Shown: positions 36,876 through 49,332 of the stretch, piece after piece
How positions within the stretch are numbered: position 1 is the first letter of the stretch
Layout: every line of letters begins with the position of its first letter
Assembly (NCBI GenBank): GCA_016946835.1
Contig: JACVTC010000079.1
Location: forward strand, 727,001-791,000
Origin: Neocallimastix lanati (nom. inval.)
Lineage: Eukaryota > Neocallimastigomycota > Neocallimastigomycetes > Neocallimastigales > Neocallimastigaceae
Length of the DNA stretch: 64,000 nt
Direction of reading: 5' to 3'
Position numbers and translations under genes: made by a program
Notes under the pieces: model-generated
Databases searched by the model: none
What the model was told of the DNA's origin: nothing
Seen by the model: the letters and a program-made list of their open reading frames with translations, nothing else

Positions 36876-39800
36876 TTTATACTCAATTAGAATATTTCAT
36901 TTTAATTTATTGGTAATAAATTAATTTATTATACATCATTTTTTTAAAAAAAAACAAATAATCTATATTTATAAAGTTTTTTATTATTTTAATTATTTAA
37001 TTTTATTATATTTTTTATATATATTTTTATATGTTATAATATTAAAATAAAAAATTAATTTTTATTATTTTAAAATAGTTTATAATTAAAGTGCATTTTA
37101 TAAAAATTACTTTCTCTTTGTTTTTATTTGCTTCTTAAACATTTATTTTTATAATATTAATAAATAAAGGTCATTTAATAATAATAACAATATGATATTA
37201 TAAATATTAATATTTTAAAAAAAAATATATTTTAAAATAGATAAATTAATAAATGATGTTCTTCCGTCCTTAAAAAGTTATAAAAAATAGAGTTATATAT
37301 CAATTATTAACTTTAATAAAAAAAACAAGCTATAGTAAATCCAAATGAAAAGCCTTTAATAAATATTTTTATTACATAAAATTATATCAAAAAAACTTTT
37401 AATATAAATCATAAATATAGTTATTAAACTTTTTTTATTTTCCGAATTATTTCTTAATATTTTCATAAATTTCTTTTTACCATAAAAGTAATGTATAATT
37501 TAATTAAATTATCAATAATATAAAATAAAGTTTTAATAATTCTAGGCAAGATTTTTAATCATATTAAACTTAATATTGTTAAAATTTATTAATTACAGTT
37601 TGTCAATACTATATATTTTATATATAAATTTATTATAAATTAGATTTAATTATAAATTAAGTTTAATTTAAGCTATTGTATATTACTCAAATGTTTTAAT
37701 TTCATAAGTAAATGACATAAATTATCCAAATTTTTTTGTATTGTTTTTACTAACATATTACATTTAAAGCATATGTAAATATTAAATTTTGAAATATATA
37801 AATATCAAAAATTTTTTCTAATTTTTTATTTTTCTTTTTATAATAAATAAAATAATATATATATTTTTTTGATAAAAATATATAATAGAATTATTTATTT
37901 TAACAAAGATAATTATATATACTTTTAAAAAATAATAATTATTACAGGTTATTAATTATTATTATTTACTTTTTTTTAATTAAAAAGAAAAATTTAAATA
38001 TATCAATATTCTAATATTTTATAATATAAACAAGTCAAAATGAAAATTTTAAATACTCTCAGTTTACTTAGTTTAGCTGTTATTGGCTCAAAGGCTATGA
38101 AAAACATTTCATCTAAGGAATTAGTTAAGGATTTGACTATTGGTTGGAGTTTAGGTAATACTTTAGATGCCACTTGTTTTGAAACTTTAGATTATAATAA
38201 AAATCCAATTGCTTCAGAAACTTGTTGGGGTAATGTTAAAACTACTCAAGAACTTTACTATAAATTAAGTGATCTTGGTTTTAATACTTTTCGTATTCCA
38301 ACTACTTGGAGTGGTCATTTTGGAGATGCTCCAGACTACAAAATTAATGATCAATGGATGAAAAGAGTTCGTGAAATTGTTGATTATGCTCTTAATACTG
38401 GTGGTTATGCCATTTTAAATATTCATCATGAAACTTGGAATCATGCTTTCCAAAAAAATTTAGACAGTGCTAAGAAAATTTTAGTTGCTATATGGAAACA
38501 AATTGCAGCCGAATTTGCAGACTATGATGAACATTTAATTTTCGAAGGTATGAACGAACCAAGAAAGGTTGGTGATGCAAATGAATGGAATGGTGGTGAT
38601 TATGAAGGATGGAGCTTCGTTAATGAAATGAATGATCTTTTCGTTAAAACTATTCGTGCTACTGGTGGTAACAATGCTTTACGTCATCTTATGATTCCAA
38701 CTTATGCTGCTTGTGTTATGGATAATGCTGTGAATAACTTCAAATTTCCAAGTGGTGATGATAAAGTTATTGTTTCTCTTCACTCATACAGTCCATATAA
38801 CTTTGCCTTAAATAATGGAGCTGGTGCAATTAGTAATTTCAACGATGGCAGTGAAATTGATTGGGTTATGAATATTATCAACTCTAACTTCATTAGCAAA
38901 GGTATTCCTGTTATTATTGGTGAATTTGGTGCCATGAATCGAAACAATGAAGATGACCGTGAAAGATGGGCTGAATATTATATTAAGAAGGCTACATCTC
39001 TTGGTATTCCATGTGTTATATGGGATAATGGTTACTTTGAAGGAGAAGGTGAACGTTTTGGTCTTATTAATCGTTCTACTTTACAAGTTGTTTACCCAAA
39101 ATTAGTTAATGGTTTAATTAAAGGTTTAGGCAATTCTATTAAAACAAGAACTACTGTAAGAAAAACCACAACTACTACTTCTCAATCCCAACCAACAAAC
39201 GATAATTCTTGTTTCAGTGTAAACCTTGGCTACAGTTGTTGTAACGGTTGTGAAGTTGTTTACACTGATTCTGATGGTAAATGGGGAGTTGAAAATGGTA
39301 ATTGGTGTGGAATAAAGTCATCTTGTAATAATGCTTCACGTAGTTGTTGGTCTGAAAGACTTGGATATCCATGCTGTCAAAGTACCTCTTCTGTTGTTTA
39401 CACAGATAATGATGGTAAATGGGGTGTTGAAAATGGCAATTGGTGTGGTATTTATTAAAAAATTTTTTAATTGAATTAAAAAAAATTACTTTGAATATAA
39501 ATAATTATATAATTATATTATTAGATTAATTTAAAATATAGTGATCATAAAAAAATAAACTTGTATATGATAATTAAAAATAAAATTATTTTAAAAATAA
39601 GAAAAAAAAAGGCTCAATTAAATTAATAATAATAAAATCATATAATAAATATAAATTCAAAACGAAAAAATTAAAAAAAAATTAAATAAAATAAAATAAA
39701 GTTAAAAAAAATAAAATTAAATTTACTATTACTGAAAATAAGTAATAGTGCAAATTTTAACAAATATTTTTTAAATATATATTAAAATATTTAATATAAA

Positions 39801-40165
39801 GTAAAAATAAAAATAAAAATATTGAAAAGAATAAATTCATAAATAAATAAGAATTAATATTATGATATTTTTATTTGTAATTTTTTGTTTTAAATTGTGT
39901 TTTTACTTCTACTATTACTACTACTACTATTAATTATTATAATTATTATTTTTATTATTTTGTATTATTATTATATATTATTATTTTATTTAATTATTTA
40001 ATTATTTACCAATATATACTTCCAGATGTATTTAATTAATTAAAATATTAATTTGATAAAATTAATTTAATATATTTATATAAATTTTTTATTCTGTAAA
40101 TGACCTAAATCCTAAATTTACTTTATTTGCTAATTTTTTATGTTAATATTTTATTTATTTTTATA
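36876..40165 (+). repeat. Direct segmental duplication unit, copy 1 (celB3)
   Basis: This unit aligns continuously with 46063-49318 in the same orientation: upstream flank, the whole celB gene and 3' flank. The upstream 1.1 kb is almost unchanged. The 3' flank has more small indels. The right edge is TTTATTTTTATATA, after which the two copies diverge completely (40166 and 49319). Confidence 0.9.
38040..39458 (+). CDS. celB: GH5 endoglucanase CelB with two fungal dockerins (copy 3)
   Basis: 472 residues; differs from copy 2 by Asn431 for Ser431 in the short linker between the dockerins. All catalytic and Cys residues are kept and there is no intron. It sits in a segment duplicated directly at celB4, 9,193 bp downstream start to start. 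Differences from copies 1 and 2 are mostly silent third-position changes (for example GCC for GCT at Ala44), showing selection on the protein or very recent origin. The proximal promoter carries the shared element at 37931-37966. Confidence 0.96.
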   Translation: MKILNTLSLLSLAVIGSKAMKNISSKELVKDLTIGWSLGNTLDATCFETLDYNKNPIASETCWGNVKTTQELYYKLSDLGFNTFRIPTTWSGHFGDAPDYKINDQWMKRVREIVDYALNTGGYAILNIHHETWNHAFQKNLDSAKKILVAIWKQIAAEFADYDEHLIFEGMNEPRKVGDANEWNGGDYEGWSFVNEMNDLFVKTIRATGGNNALRHLMIPTYAACVMDNAVNNFKFPSGDDKVIVSLHSYSPYNFALNNGAGAISNFNDGSEIDWVMNIINSNFISKGIPVIIGEFGAMNRNNEDDRERWAEYYIKKATSLGIPCVIWDNGYFEGEGERFGLINRSTLQVVYPKLVNGLIKGLGNSIKTRTTVRKTTTTTSQSQPTNDNSCFSVNLGYSCCNGCEVVYTDSDGKWGVENGNWCGIKSSCNNASRSCWSERLGYPCCQSTSSVVYTDNDGKWGVENGNWCGIY

Positions 40166-40269
40166 TAGAATAAATAATAAATAAAAATTCATCTTTCCTT
40201 CAATCAATTAATCAATTTAATAAATTAATAAATAAAAATTTCAAAATAAAATATTAGAATTAGAAAGAC

Positions 40270-40560
40270 TTCTTCCTAGGTTTAATTAAAGTGCAAGAGA
40301 CATCGATTCATGGTATGACGAATTTTCAAGAATTTATGTCTATAGCGGATATTACTAATCCAAAAAATATACTTTCATGGGTTATAGAATGTGTCGATGG
40401 TAAATTAAAAGGAACCTTACAAGAATTACATACAAAAGATGAAGAGGACAACAATATTTACCCATCCATCAAGGAATTCAAAGAAGCTATAAAAAATAAG
40501 CTAGAAGTAATTTCTTAAGAAAAGTATAAAAGATTACAAAGAATGAAAATTAGAAGAAGA
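40270..40560 (+). pseudogene. Retrotransposon Gag-like fragment
   Basis: Open stretch 40291-40518. An amphipathic segment, SWVIECVDGKLKGTLQEL, is followed by SIKEFKEAIKNKLEVIS, the pattern of the "aF...l...F" part of gypsy-type Gag, then a stop and EKYKRLQRMKIRRRE in the same frame. No rest of the element is adjacent. Confidence 0.5.
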
Positions 40561-40659
40561 GAAATCATAATCTAAATAATTAGTGATAGTGAAAATAATA
40601 GTATTGTTTCTTCTAATGTAGTGAATAGTTGAATTGATAAAAATCGAGTTAATTTAAAT

Positions 40660-41682
40660 AATTTTTTGAATAATGAGTTTATAAATATATATGTGACATG
40701 GTACCGATGATACAACTTCCTTCTTGGTGGAAGATATGCATACATTATTTATGTAAATTATAAAAAGGAATGGAATGTTTTGTTTAAGAACCAAATTATT
40801 TCTGATGAATATTCAAAAACACCATTCTTGGTGCGATTTTCGGCTCTCTATACAAAAATTATGCTTAGAACTAGTGCTCGACAAGGGTTACATTCCTGAA
40901 TTATAAACTCAAATTAAACAGGAGCGTCAACATTAAAAATGCAGTAAGACAAGCTAGTAGGGCCAATGTCTCGGAAGGAGAAGGTTATAATTTCCTTCAG
41001 ATAGTCAATTCCAACCCTAATTCATAAGGATATGAGGTTTGTTGCATATGAACTCTTTTCTAAATTTATTTATACACTTTATTTTTGAATATTACTTTTT
41101 ATTTCAATTTACCATTTTAAATATTATTATGTTCTAATTGGAAAAATGATATATATTTTACTAATTCTGTTTTTTTTTTTTTTTTTTTTTTTAGCAATAT
41201 AAAAAATATTCATGTAATTAATAATTGAATAAACAAATAAAAATTAAAGCTTGTAATAATTGTGGCTATAAAAAATTTTGGGGGTTCAGGGGAGAGTTTA
41301 GTTGATACCACACTGTCTATTTTAAAGACGTTATTTCTTTATTTTATTATTTTAGATTAACTGGTGATCATGTTACTACACGTATACATCATACAGAAAC
41401 TTTTTTAACTTTTGAACTTAATTTTATTTTTTATTACATTAAATTTTCTATGATTAATTAAAAATTTTTTTTTATTTTTTATTTTTTTTTATTTTTTATT
41501 TTTTTTTATTTTTTATTTTTTATTATTTTTTATTCACTTGATACATTTTATTTTTATTTTTAATTTATATAATGCATTTTTTTTAATAAATAAAATACAA
41601 AAAATATATTCATCTATTTAATAAAGCATTGGAAGTATATACTCTTCCGAGCCTAAAAAAAAAAAAAAAAAAAAAAAAAATT
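40660..41682 (+). mobile_element. Truncated LINE: ORF2 end and 3' tail
   Basis: Begins with AATGAGTTTATAAATATATATG and a broken YNFLLGGR segment (40710), which is also seen at 49370 and corresponds to FLLGG of LINE B. An unplaced stretch follows to 41040. The family 3' UTR starts at GGTTCAGGGGAGAGTTTAGT (41285) and ends with the GGAAG/CTTCC hairpin (41631-41648) and an A-tract to 41682. Confidence 0.7.
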
Positions 41683-41731
41683 ATTACATGTATAAATTAA
41701 ATTCTATTTATTTTAATAAGTATTTTTCTTT

Positions 41732-41766
<35 letters not shown>

Positions 41767-41819
41767 TTTCAATAAAAATTATATTGTTATGACATTCAAA
41801 GTATTTATTTTAAAAAAGT

Positions 41820-42143
41820 ATCTAAGTGAACAACTCTTTTGTTCCTCATATTGTGAGGCTTGCTTGTTATCTTGTTAAAACAATTTCCAAGTCAATGGAA
41901 GGTTGATAGAAAAGGAATCGTATACATTAGGTGTACTAATTAGAGTTATTGTATTTTTTATTTTAGTAATAATTTGTATATGTATTTTTCTATAGTATTA
42001 TTTAAACTCTTGCTACTGTTGTAAAATGGAAATGTAGGAGATTAATTCATTCTAAAGCTTGTGTTTAATACTTTATTTAACTGATGGGAATCTTTTTATT
42101 ACATGAATATTTTTTATATTACAAAAAAAAAAAAAAAAAAAAA
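41820..42143 (+). mobile_element. LINE 3' region fragment
   Basis: Segments match 9300-9400 of the celB1-side LINE: TAGTATTATTTAAA, then GTAAAATGGAAATGTAGGAG and CTTGTGTTTAAT...GATGGGAATCTTTTTA. It also contains a broken VPHIVRLACYLV-like frame. It ends in a run of 20 A (42122-42143 region). Confidence 0.6.
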
Positions 42144-42569
42144 GAATTTGTAAAAAAATAAGTATTATTTGTCCAATTAGAACATAATAATATTTAAAAT
42201 AGAGTTTTTCACTAATAATATTTTATTTACATTTTCCTTTTAGTTTATTTATGTGTATGTTAGATAAAATTATATTATCAATCAAAGTTTTACTAATCAA
42301 ATAGAATATCAAAAACTCAAAAGATACCAAAAAAACAAAAAAGATATTATTCATTACAACAAAATACATAAGTTGTTTATTTTACTTAAATAATCATCAT
42401 TTACAGTAAAAAAAAAAAAACTTCATATAATTTTAATTATTTTATTTATTTAATTTTCCAATATTTATTATTTTATGTTTTTAATTATATTTATTTCTTA
42501 TTTTTAGTATTTTATTTTATATTAGTTTCATTTTTATCAATTTGTAATTTATAGTTTATTTAAGAAAAT

Positions 42570-42985
42570 ATATTTTACCGAGGTTCTCGTTGTTATATAA
42601 CATCTAATGACAACACAAGTTTGATTGTTATCAGTGGTATACACTTATGTACCGATGCTAAAATTAAGGAATTTATTCACTCAAAATGAAAAATATTCAA
42701 GAATAATATTCCGTAAGCGAAAAGAATTACTAAATTCAATGATAGTTACCTCAGGATAAAAGTATACACTCCAAATTTCAAACACGAAAAATATGAAAAA
42801 GTATTTGAAAAAGCCATATTAAGAGTTAAAATTTTATATCGTAGATGTTCCAAATGGAAGCATAAGGTTTCTTTTCAGCATTCAAAACAAAATTTAATTT
42901 CTAATAACACATCCAATAATAAAAATTCAGCAAATCTCAGTTCAATTAATATAGTAGATGTTATAAATGGCAAATCATGAACATA
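42570..42985 (+). pseudogene. LINE ORF1 remnant
   Basis: Frame-shifted reading CYITSNDNTSLIVISGIHLC, then KRITKFNDSYLRIKVYTPNF and EKVFEKAILRVKILYRRCSK. It parallels the ORF1 of the LINE at 50240 (KRIANFNDVFFKIKIV, then ITSITECI). A Ser/Asn-rich tail follows in both. It is cut off before the endonuclease. Confidence 0.6.
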
Positions 42986-43029
42986 TTTATACCTAATCTT
43001 AATTCTCAAAATCAAATTTAACTTTCTAA

Positions 43030-43740
43030 TACAGAAATTTTGATTTTCTTATCGGTGTTGATTCACTAAAAAAAATATAGAGTTGATATTAATTTAATAA
43101 ATGATACTTTATATTATATTGATGAAAATAATAAATATTAAAAATTAGCTTACCTTTTTTATGATGTCAGTCTTCGTAATCCTTCAAACGTATGGGAGAT
43201 ACTAAATAATAGTTCTAACAACACTACATTAGTAACAATAACTGTAATGAATGAAGATGTTAATATAGATAATAATTATAATAAAAAAGAAAATTTAATT
43301 AATGAAATAATCATTTTCCTACAGGAAGAGCATATGCGTACAGGTTTAAAACAATTTAATGAATTCAAGTATATTTTCGCTATCACAATGAAGGTTTAAA
43401 GCTGTTAAATAATAAAATTTAACTACTACCAACGAGTATAGTGCAAGCTTTAACAGGAAATAAAACCATAATCCACATTTTAGGTTCTAGGAAGTAGCAG
43501 AACCGATGTCAGTACCTAGTATCCTAAAAAGATGGCAAAAAAGAGTAGGTAAATACTGATGTAATTGATAACGACTCATATTATGCTTAACTATTAGAAC
43601 ATTACCAAGATTTAAGCTATAATCAGTTAATTGCTAACGTCGTCAACTATTAGTAGCTTGCTTCTTGGAAGAGGTTTTGTAACAGATATATAGTAAAATG
43701 ATACCTATCCAATGATATCATCATATTTATATAATGTATC
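43030..43740 (+). pseudogene. Ty3/gypsy protease-linker remnant
   Basis: FLIGVDSLKKY followed by INLINDTLYYIDENNK matches the C-terminal half of gypsy aspartic proteases ("liG.d.l..."). KKENLINEIIIFLQEEHMRT and FNEFKYIFAI is the linker before RT. Less clear Gag or pol debris continues to 43740. RT is absent. Confidence 0.6.
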
Positions 43741-44280
43741 TATAAAGAGTTATCAATTTCCAGTAATCGTATAAAATCTTAATTTAATTTTGTATGTTAA
43801 ATGTACAATTATTTCATTATATTTTATAATTAATTTCTATATATATTTAAATTTATTTTTAGTTTTATATTGCTTTAATTAATTTATTAGTAAATTTATA
43901 TAAATATATCCAAACATAATATTTATTAACATGCGTAAATAAACTATGTAATTGAATCTGTAACCCATTAACGTTACTATTAACGTATTCTGTTATTACA
44001 AAAATTTTAATATTAAATATATAAAAATTAATTACTTTAAAAATAAATAAAACTTAGTGTAATCCAGCCAACTCTTAACGAATAGAGTTTAATAGCATTT
44101 CGTTATGTTCTTTAAGTATTAAAAAATAAATATTTAGAATTAGTATTAGTTTTTTGTATAACAACTTGAATAGAGAGGTGTTAAATTATCTTATCTTTTG
44201 CTTATTTATTGTTCGTTATTTTAATTTTTATTAAACTTACCTTTTACACCAGCAAATTATTAGCCATGGTTCAGTGATAA
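43741..44280. other. AT-rich, possible decayed LTR
   Basis: No coding frame. The patch 44055-44280 (CCAGCCAACTCTTAACG, ACACCAGCAAATTATTAGCC) is less AT-biased and lies just before the celB-associated repeat, so it may be LTR or leader debris of the preceding gypsy piece. Confidence 0.35.
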
Positions 44281-45960
44281 AAAACATAATAATATTGCTA
44301 ATATTATTTAAATAGTTTAATCATAGTAAATAATAATGATTTAAATATCGTGATTATAATAAATAAATTGAAATAATTTAACAATATTAGAAAATAATTA
44401 TAATAATACTAAAAAAAAATAGAATGTATAATAAATAAAAATAATAATAATAATAATAATGTATACTTTCATTCAATATAATTTCATATTTTTATACCTT
44501 TTATTTATTTATTAATAAGTCAAACAATGTTATATAATTTTAGTTATTTTTATTTTAATATCTATAAATATTACGAAGTAAAATTATATGGTAATACATA
44601 ATAATTTCTATCATTATTTGTTTATTAATATTAAATATTTTAATTAAATGTTAATATTAAAAAATTAAAATAAAAAAACAAATAAAAAATAAAGATACAA
44701 CAATAATTACAAATTCGTAATTTTTTTTTAAATAATATGTAAAAATATATATATTTAAAAAAAAAAAAAAAAAAAAAAAAGAAGTGGGTCATTTTTTTTA
44801 TATAAATTTCATTTTTTTTTTTTTTTTTATTATATAAATAATGGAATTTTATAAACAATAGAATATTTCATTTTATTACATTAAAGATTAATGTAATTTA
44901 TTGGTAATAAATGAATTTAATTCAAAACTTCAATTTATATAAAAAATGTTGTATATATTTTTTATATACATTTAATAAATAAATAATAAAAATAGTTTTA
45001 ATCATTAATAAGAATGTGGTGCATTTCTCCAATTTTTATAATACAAATTTTCAATACACTATTTATTTTTAATGGCTTATAAAATTTTAAAAAATTTTAA
45101 TACAATTATATGTAAAAAAAAAATAAATGTATAAATAAATAAATAAATAATGTAATAATATAAGTATATAAAATAAAATAAATTAAAATAAATGAAAAAT
45201 AAAATAAAATAAATATTGAATGTAATAATATATAAGTACAGTATATAAAATAAAATAAAATTAAATAAAATAAAATAAAATAAAATAAATAGTAGAATAT
45301 AAATATAAAGTACAGATTGAATAAAATTAAGTAAAATAAAATAAAATAAAGTTAAATAAATAATAGAATATGAATATAAAGTACAGAATGAATAAAATAA
45401 AATAAATATCTATTATTTTTTGTTAAAGAATATTAAAGATCAATGTTTTCGAAATGAAAAATTTTTTTACATTTTTATTATATTCAATTAATGATGTAAT
45501 TTAATATATAAAAAAATATTATTGATTGTTAATAATCTCAATACATAATAAATATATATTATGTTTATTATAATAATTTGTACATTTATATATATATCTT
45601 ATGTATTTTTTAATCTAAAGTATAAATATTCAAAAGTTAAATAAATATAATAAAATGATAATAGCAAAAGTTCAAATTCACCACACATGTAATAATTATT
45701 TTTATTACAAAATTTTCTTAAAAAATTTTTTCTAAATATAATTATTAAGCTTTATTTTATTTTCCGAATAATTATTAAGATGTAATATATTTATAATATT
45801 TTTATACTTTTTACTACAATATATGATTTAATTAAATTGTAAATAATTTAAAATAAAGTTTTAATAATTCTCCATAGGAATTTTATGCAAATAAAATTTT
45901 GATTTAGAATTAAACTTTAAATAATAATAAATTTAAAAATATATTAAACTTATATAGATT
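44281..45960 (+). repeat. Repeat of pseudogene 3' flank and celB upstream flank
   Basis: 44281-45000 matches 2253-3030 (DNA just 3' of the celB pseudogene), and about 45540-45960 matches 3450-3900 (upstream flank of celB1). Between them lie A/T repeats with two TTCAATCTGTACTT-type repeats on the minus strand (45282-45322, 45352-45392). Retroelement debris now stands where a pseudogene copy would be expected. Confidence 0.75.
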
Positions 45961-46062
45961 AGAAAGTCTTATTAAATTAAAATCTACTTATTAAAAAAAG
46001 AGGGACTTTTTTTTTTAATTTTCTTTTTTATATATATATATTTTTTTTATTATAATACTGGA

Positions 46063-49000
46063 GTTTTATACTAAATTAGAATATTTCATTTTAATTTATT
46101 GGTAATAAATTAATTTATTATACATCATTTTTTTAAAAAAAAAACAAATAATTTATATTTATAAAGTTTTTTATTATTTTAATTATTTAATTTTATTATA
46201 TTTTTTATATATATTTTTATATGTTATAATATTAAAATAAAAAATTAATTTTTATTATTTTAAAATAGTTTATAATTAAAGTGCATTTTATAAAAATTAC
46301 TTTCTCTTTGTTTTTATTTGCTTCTTAAACATTTATTTTTATAATATTAATAAATAAAGGTCATTTAATAATAATAACAATATGATATTATAAATATTAA
46401 TATTTTTAAAAAAAATATATTTTAAAATAAATAAATTAATAAATGATGTTCTTCCGTCCTTAAAAAGTTATAAAAAATAGAGTTATATATCAAATATTAA
46501 CTTTAATAAAAAAAAAACAAGCTATAGTAAATCCAAATGAAAAGCCTTTAATAAATATTTTTATTACATAAAATTATATCAAAAAAACTTTTAATATAAA
46601 TCATAAATATAGTTATTAAACTTTTTTTTATTTTCCGAATTATTTCTTAATATTTTCATAAATTTCTTTTTACCATAAAAGTAATGTATAATTTAATTAA
46701 ATTATCAATAATATAAAATAAAGTTTTAATAATTCTAGGCAAGATTTTTAATCATATTAAACTTAATATTGTTAAAATTTATTAATTACAGTTTGTCAAT
46801 ACTATATATTTTATATATAAATTTATTATAAATTAGATTTAATTATAAATTAAGTTTAATTTAAGCTATTGTATATTACTCAAATGTTTTAATTTCATAA
46901 GTAAATGACATAAATTATCCAAATTTTTTTGTATTGTTTTTACTAACATATTACATTTAAAGCATATGTAAATATTAAATTTTGAAATATATAAATATCA
47001 AAAATTTTTTCTAATTTTTTATTTTTCTTTTTATAATAAATAAAATAATATATATATTTTTTTGATAAAAATATATAATAGAATTATTTATTTTAACAAA
47101 GATAATTATATATACTTTTAAAAAATAATAATTATTACAGGTTATTAATTATTATTATTTACTTTTTTTTAATTAAAAAGAAAAATTTAAATATATCAAT
47201 ATTCTAATATTTTATAATATAAACAAGTCAAAATGAAAATTTTAAATACTCTCAGTTTACTTAGTTTAGCCGTTATTGGCTCAAAGGCTATGAAAAACAT
47301 TTCATCTAAGGAATTAGTTAAGGATTTGACTATTGGTTGGAGTTTAGGTAATACTTTAGATGCCACTTGTTTTGAAACTTTAGATTATAATAAAAATCCA
47401 ATTGCTTCAGAAACTTGTTGGGGTAATGTTAAAACAACTCAAGAACTTTACTATAAATTAAGTGATCTTGGTTTTAATACTTTCCGTATTCCAACTACTT
47501 GGAGTGGTCATTTTGGAAATGCTCCAGACTACAAAATTAATGATCAATGGTTGAAAAGAGTTCGTGAAATTGTTGATTATGCTCTTAATACTGGTGGTTA
47601 TGCCATTTTAAATATTCATCATGAAACTTGGAATCATGCTTTCCAAAAAAATTTAGACAGTGCTAAGAAAATTTTAGTTGCTATTTGGAAACAAATTGCA
47701 GCTGAATTTGCAGACTATGATGAACATTTAATTTTCGAAGGTATGAACGAACCAAGAAAGGTTGGTGATGCAAATGAATGGAATGGTGGTGATTATGAAG
47801 GATGGAGCTTCGTTAATGAAATGAATGATCTTTTCGTTAAAACTATTCGTGCTACTGGTGGTAACAATGCTTTACGTCATCTTATGATTCCAACTTATGC
47901 TGCTTGTGTTATGGATAATGCTGTGAATAACTTCAAATTTCCAAGTGGTGATGATAAAGTTATTGTTTCTCTTCACTCATACAGTCCATATAACTTTGCC
48001 TTAAATAATGGAGCTGGTGCAATTAGTAATTTCAACGATGGCAGTGAAATTGATTGGGTTATGAATATTATCAACTCTAACTTCATTAGCAAAGGTATTC
48101 CTGTTATTATTGGTGAATTTGGTGCCATGAATCGAAACAATGAAGATGACCGTGAAAGATGGGCTGAATATTATATTAAGAAGGCTACATCTCTTGGTAT
48201 TCCATGTGTTATATGGGATAATGGTTACTTTGAAGGAGAAGGTGAACGTTTTGGTCTTATTAATCGTTCTACTTTACAAGTTGTTTACCCAAAATTAGTT
48301 AATGGTTTAATTAAAGGTTTAGGCAATTCTATTAAAACAAGAACTACTGTAAGAAAAACCACAACTACTACTTCTCAATCCCAACCAACAAACGATAATT
48401 CTTGTTTCAGTGTGAACCTTGGCTACAGTTGCTGTAATGGTTGTGAAGTTGTTTATACTGATTCTGATGGTAAATGGGGAGTTGAAAATGGTAATTGGTG
48501 TGGAATAAAGTCATCTTGTAATAGCGCTTCACGTAATTGTTGGTCTGAAAGACTTGGATATCCATGCTGTCAAAGTACCTCTTCTGTTGTTTACACAGAT
48601 AATGATGGTAAATGGGGTGTTGAAATTGGCAATTGGTGTGGTATTTATTAAAAATTTTTTTAAGTAAATTAAAAAAATTAACTTTGAATTTGAATATATA
48701 TAATTATATTATTATATTAATTTAAAATATAGTGATCATTTAACAATAAACTTGTATATGATCATTAAAAATAAATTTATTTCAAAAATAAGAAAAAAAA
48801 AGGCTCAATAAAATTAATAGTAATAAAATCATATAATAAGTATAAATTAAAAAAAAAAAAAAAAAAAAAAAACTTTAAAAAAATTAAATAAATTAAAATA
48901 AGATAAAGTTAAGAAATAAAATTAAATTTACTATTACTATAAAATAAGTAATAGTACGAATTGAAAATAAAAATAAAAATAAATAAAAATAAAAATAATG

Positions 49001-49095
49001 TAAAGAATAAATAAATGAGACTTAACGTTATGATTTTTATTTGTAATTTTTTGTTTTAAATTGTGTTTTTACTGTTACTACTACTACTACTATTA

Positions 49096-49128
<33 letters not shown>

Positions 49129-49318
49129 TAATATTTAATTATTTATTTAATTGTTTAACAATATATACTTCCTGATGTATTTAAATAATTAAAATATTAC
49201 ATTAATATATTTAATTTAATATATTTATATTAATTTTTTATTATGTAAGAGTCCAAAATCCTAAATTTACTTTATTTTGTTAATTTTTTATGTTAATATT
49301 TTATTTATTTTTATATAT
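46063..49318 (+). repeat. Direct segmental duplication unit, copy 2 (celB4)
   Basis: Partner of 36876-40165. Upstream of the gene the two differ by only a few bases and run-length changes over about 1.1 kb. Confidence 0.9.
47233..48651 (+). CDS. celB: GH5 endoglucanase CelB with two fungal dockerins (copy 4)
   Basis: 472 residues, the most changed of the intact copies: Asn96 for Asp in HFGDAP, Leu107 for Met, Asn435 for Ser just before the second dockerin, and Ile465 for Asn in the second dockerin (WGVEIGNW). Catalytic Glu173 and Glu295 and all dockerin cysteines are intact and no intron is present. The Ile465 change falls in the near-invariant [10 protein letters not shown] block, present in both modules of every other copy, and could weaken one dockerin; that is inference. 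Proximal promoter element at 47124-47159. Confidence 0.96.
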   Translation: MKILNTLSLLSLAVIGSKAMKNISSKELVKDLTIGWSLGNTLDATCFETLDYNKNPIASETCWGNVKTTQELYYKLSDLGFNTFRIPTTWSGHFGNAPDYKINDQWLKRVREIVDYALNTGGYAILNIHHETWNHAFQKNLDSAKKILVAIWKQIAAEFADYDEHLIFEGMNEPRKVGDANEWNGGDYEGWSFVNEMNDLFVKTIRATGGNNALRHLMIPTYAACVMDNAVNNFKFPSGDDKVIVSLHSYSPYNFALNNGAGAISNFNDGSEIDWVMNIINSNFISKGIPVIIGEFGAMNRNNEDDRERWAEYYIKKATSLGIPCVIWDNGYFEGEGERFGLINRSTLQVVYPKLVNGLIKGLGNSIKTRTTVRKTTTTTSQSQPTNDNSCFSVNLGYSCCNGCEVVYTDSDGKWGVENGNWCGIKSSCNSASRNCWSERLGYPCCQSTSSVVYTDNDGKWGVEIGNWCGIY

Positions 49319-49332
49319 TCCTTTAGAATAAT

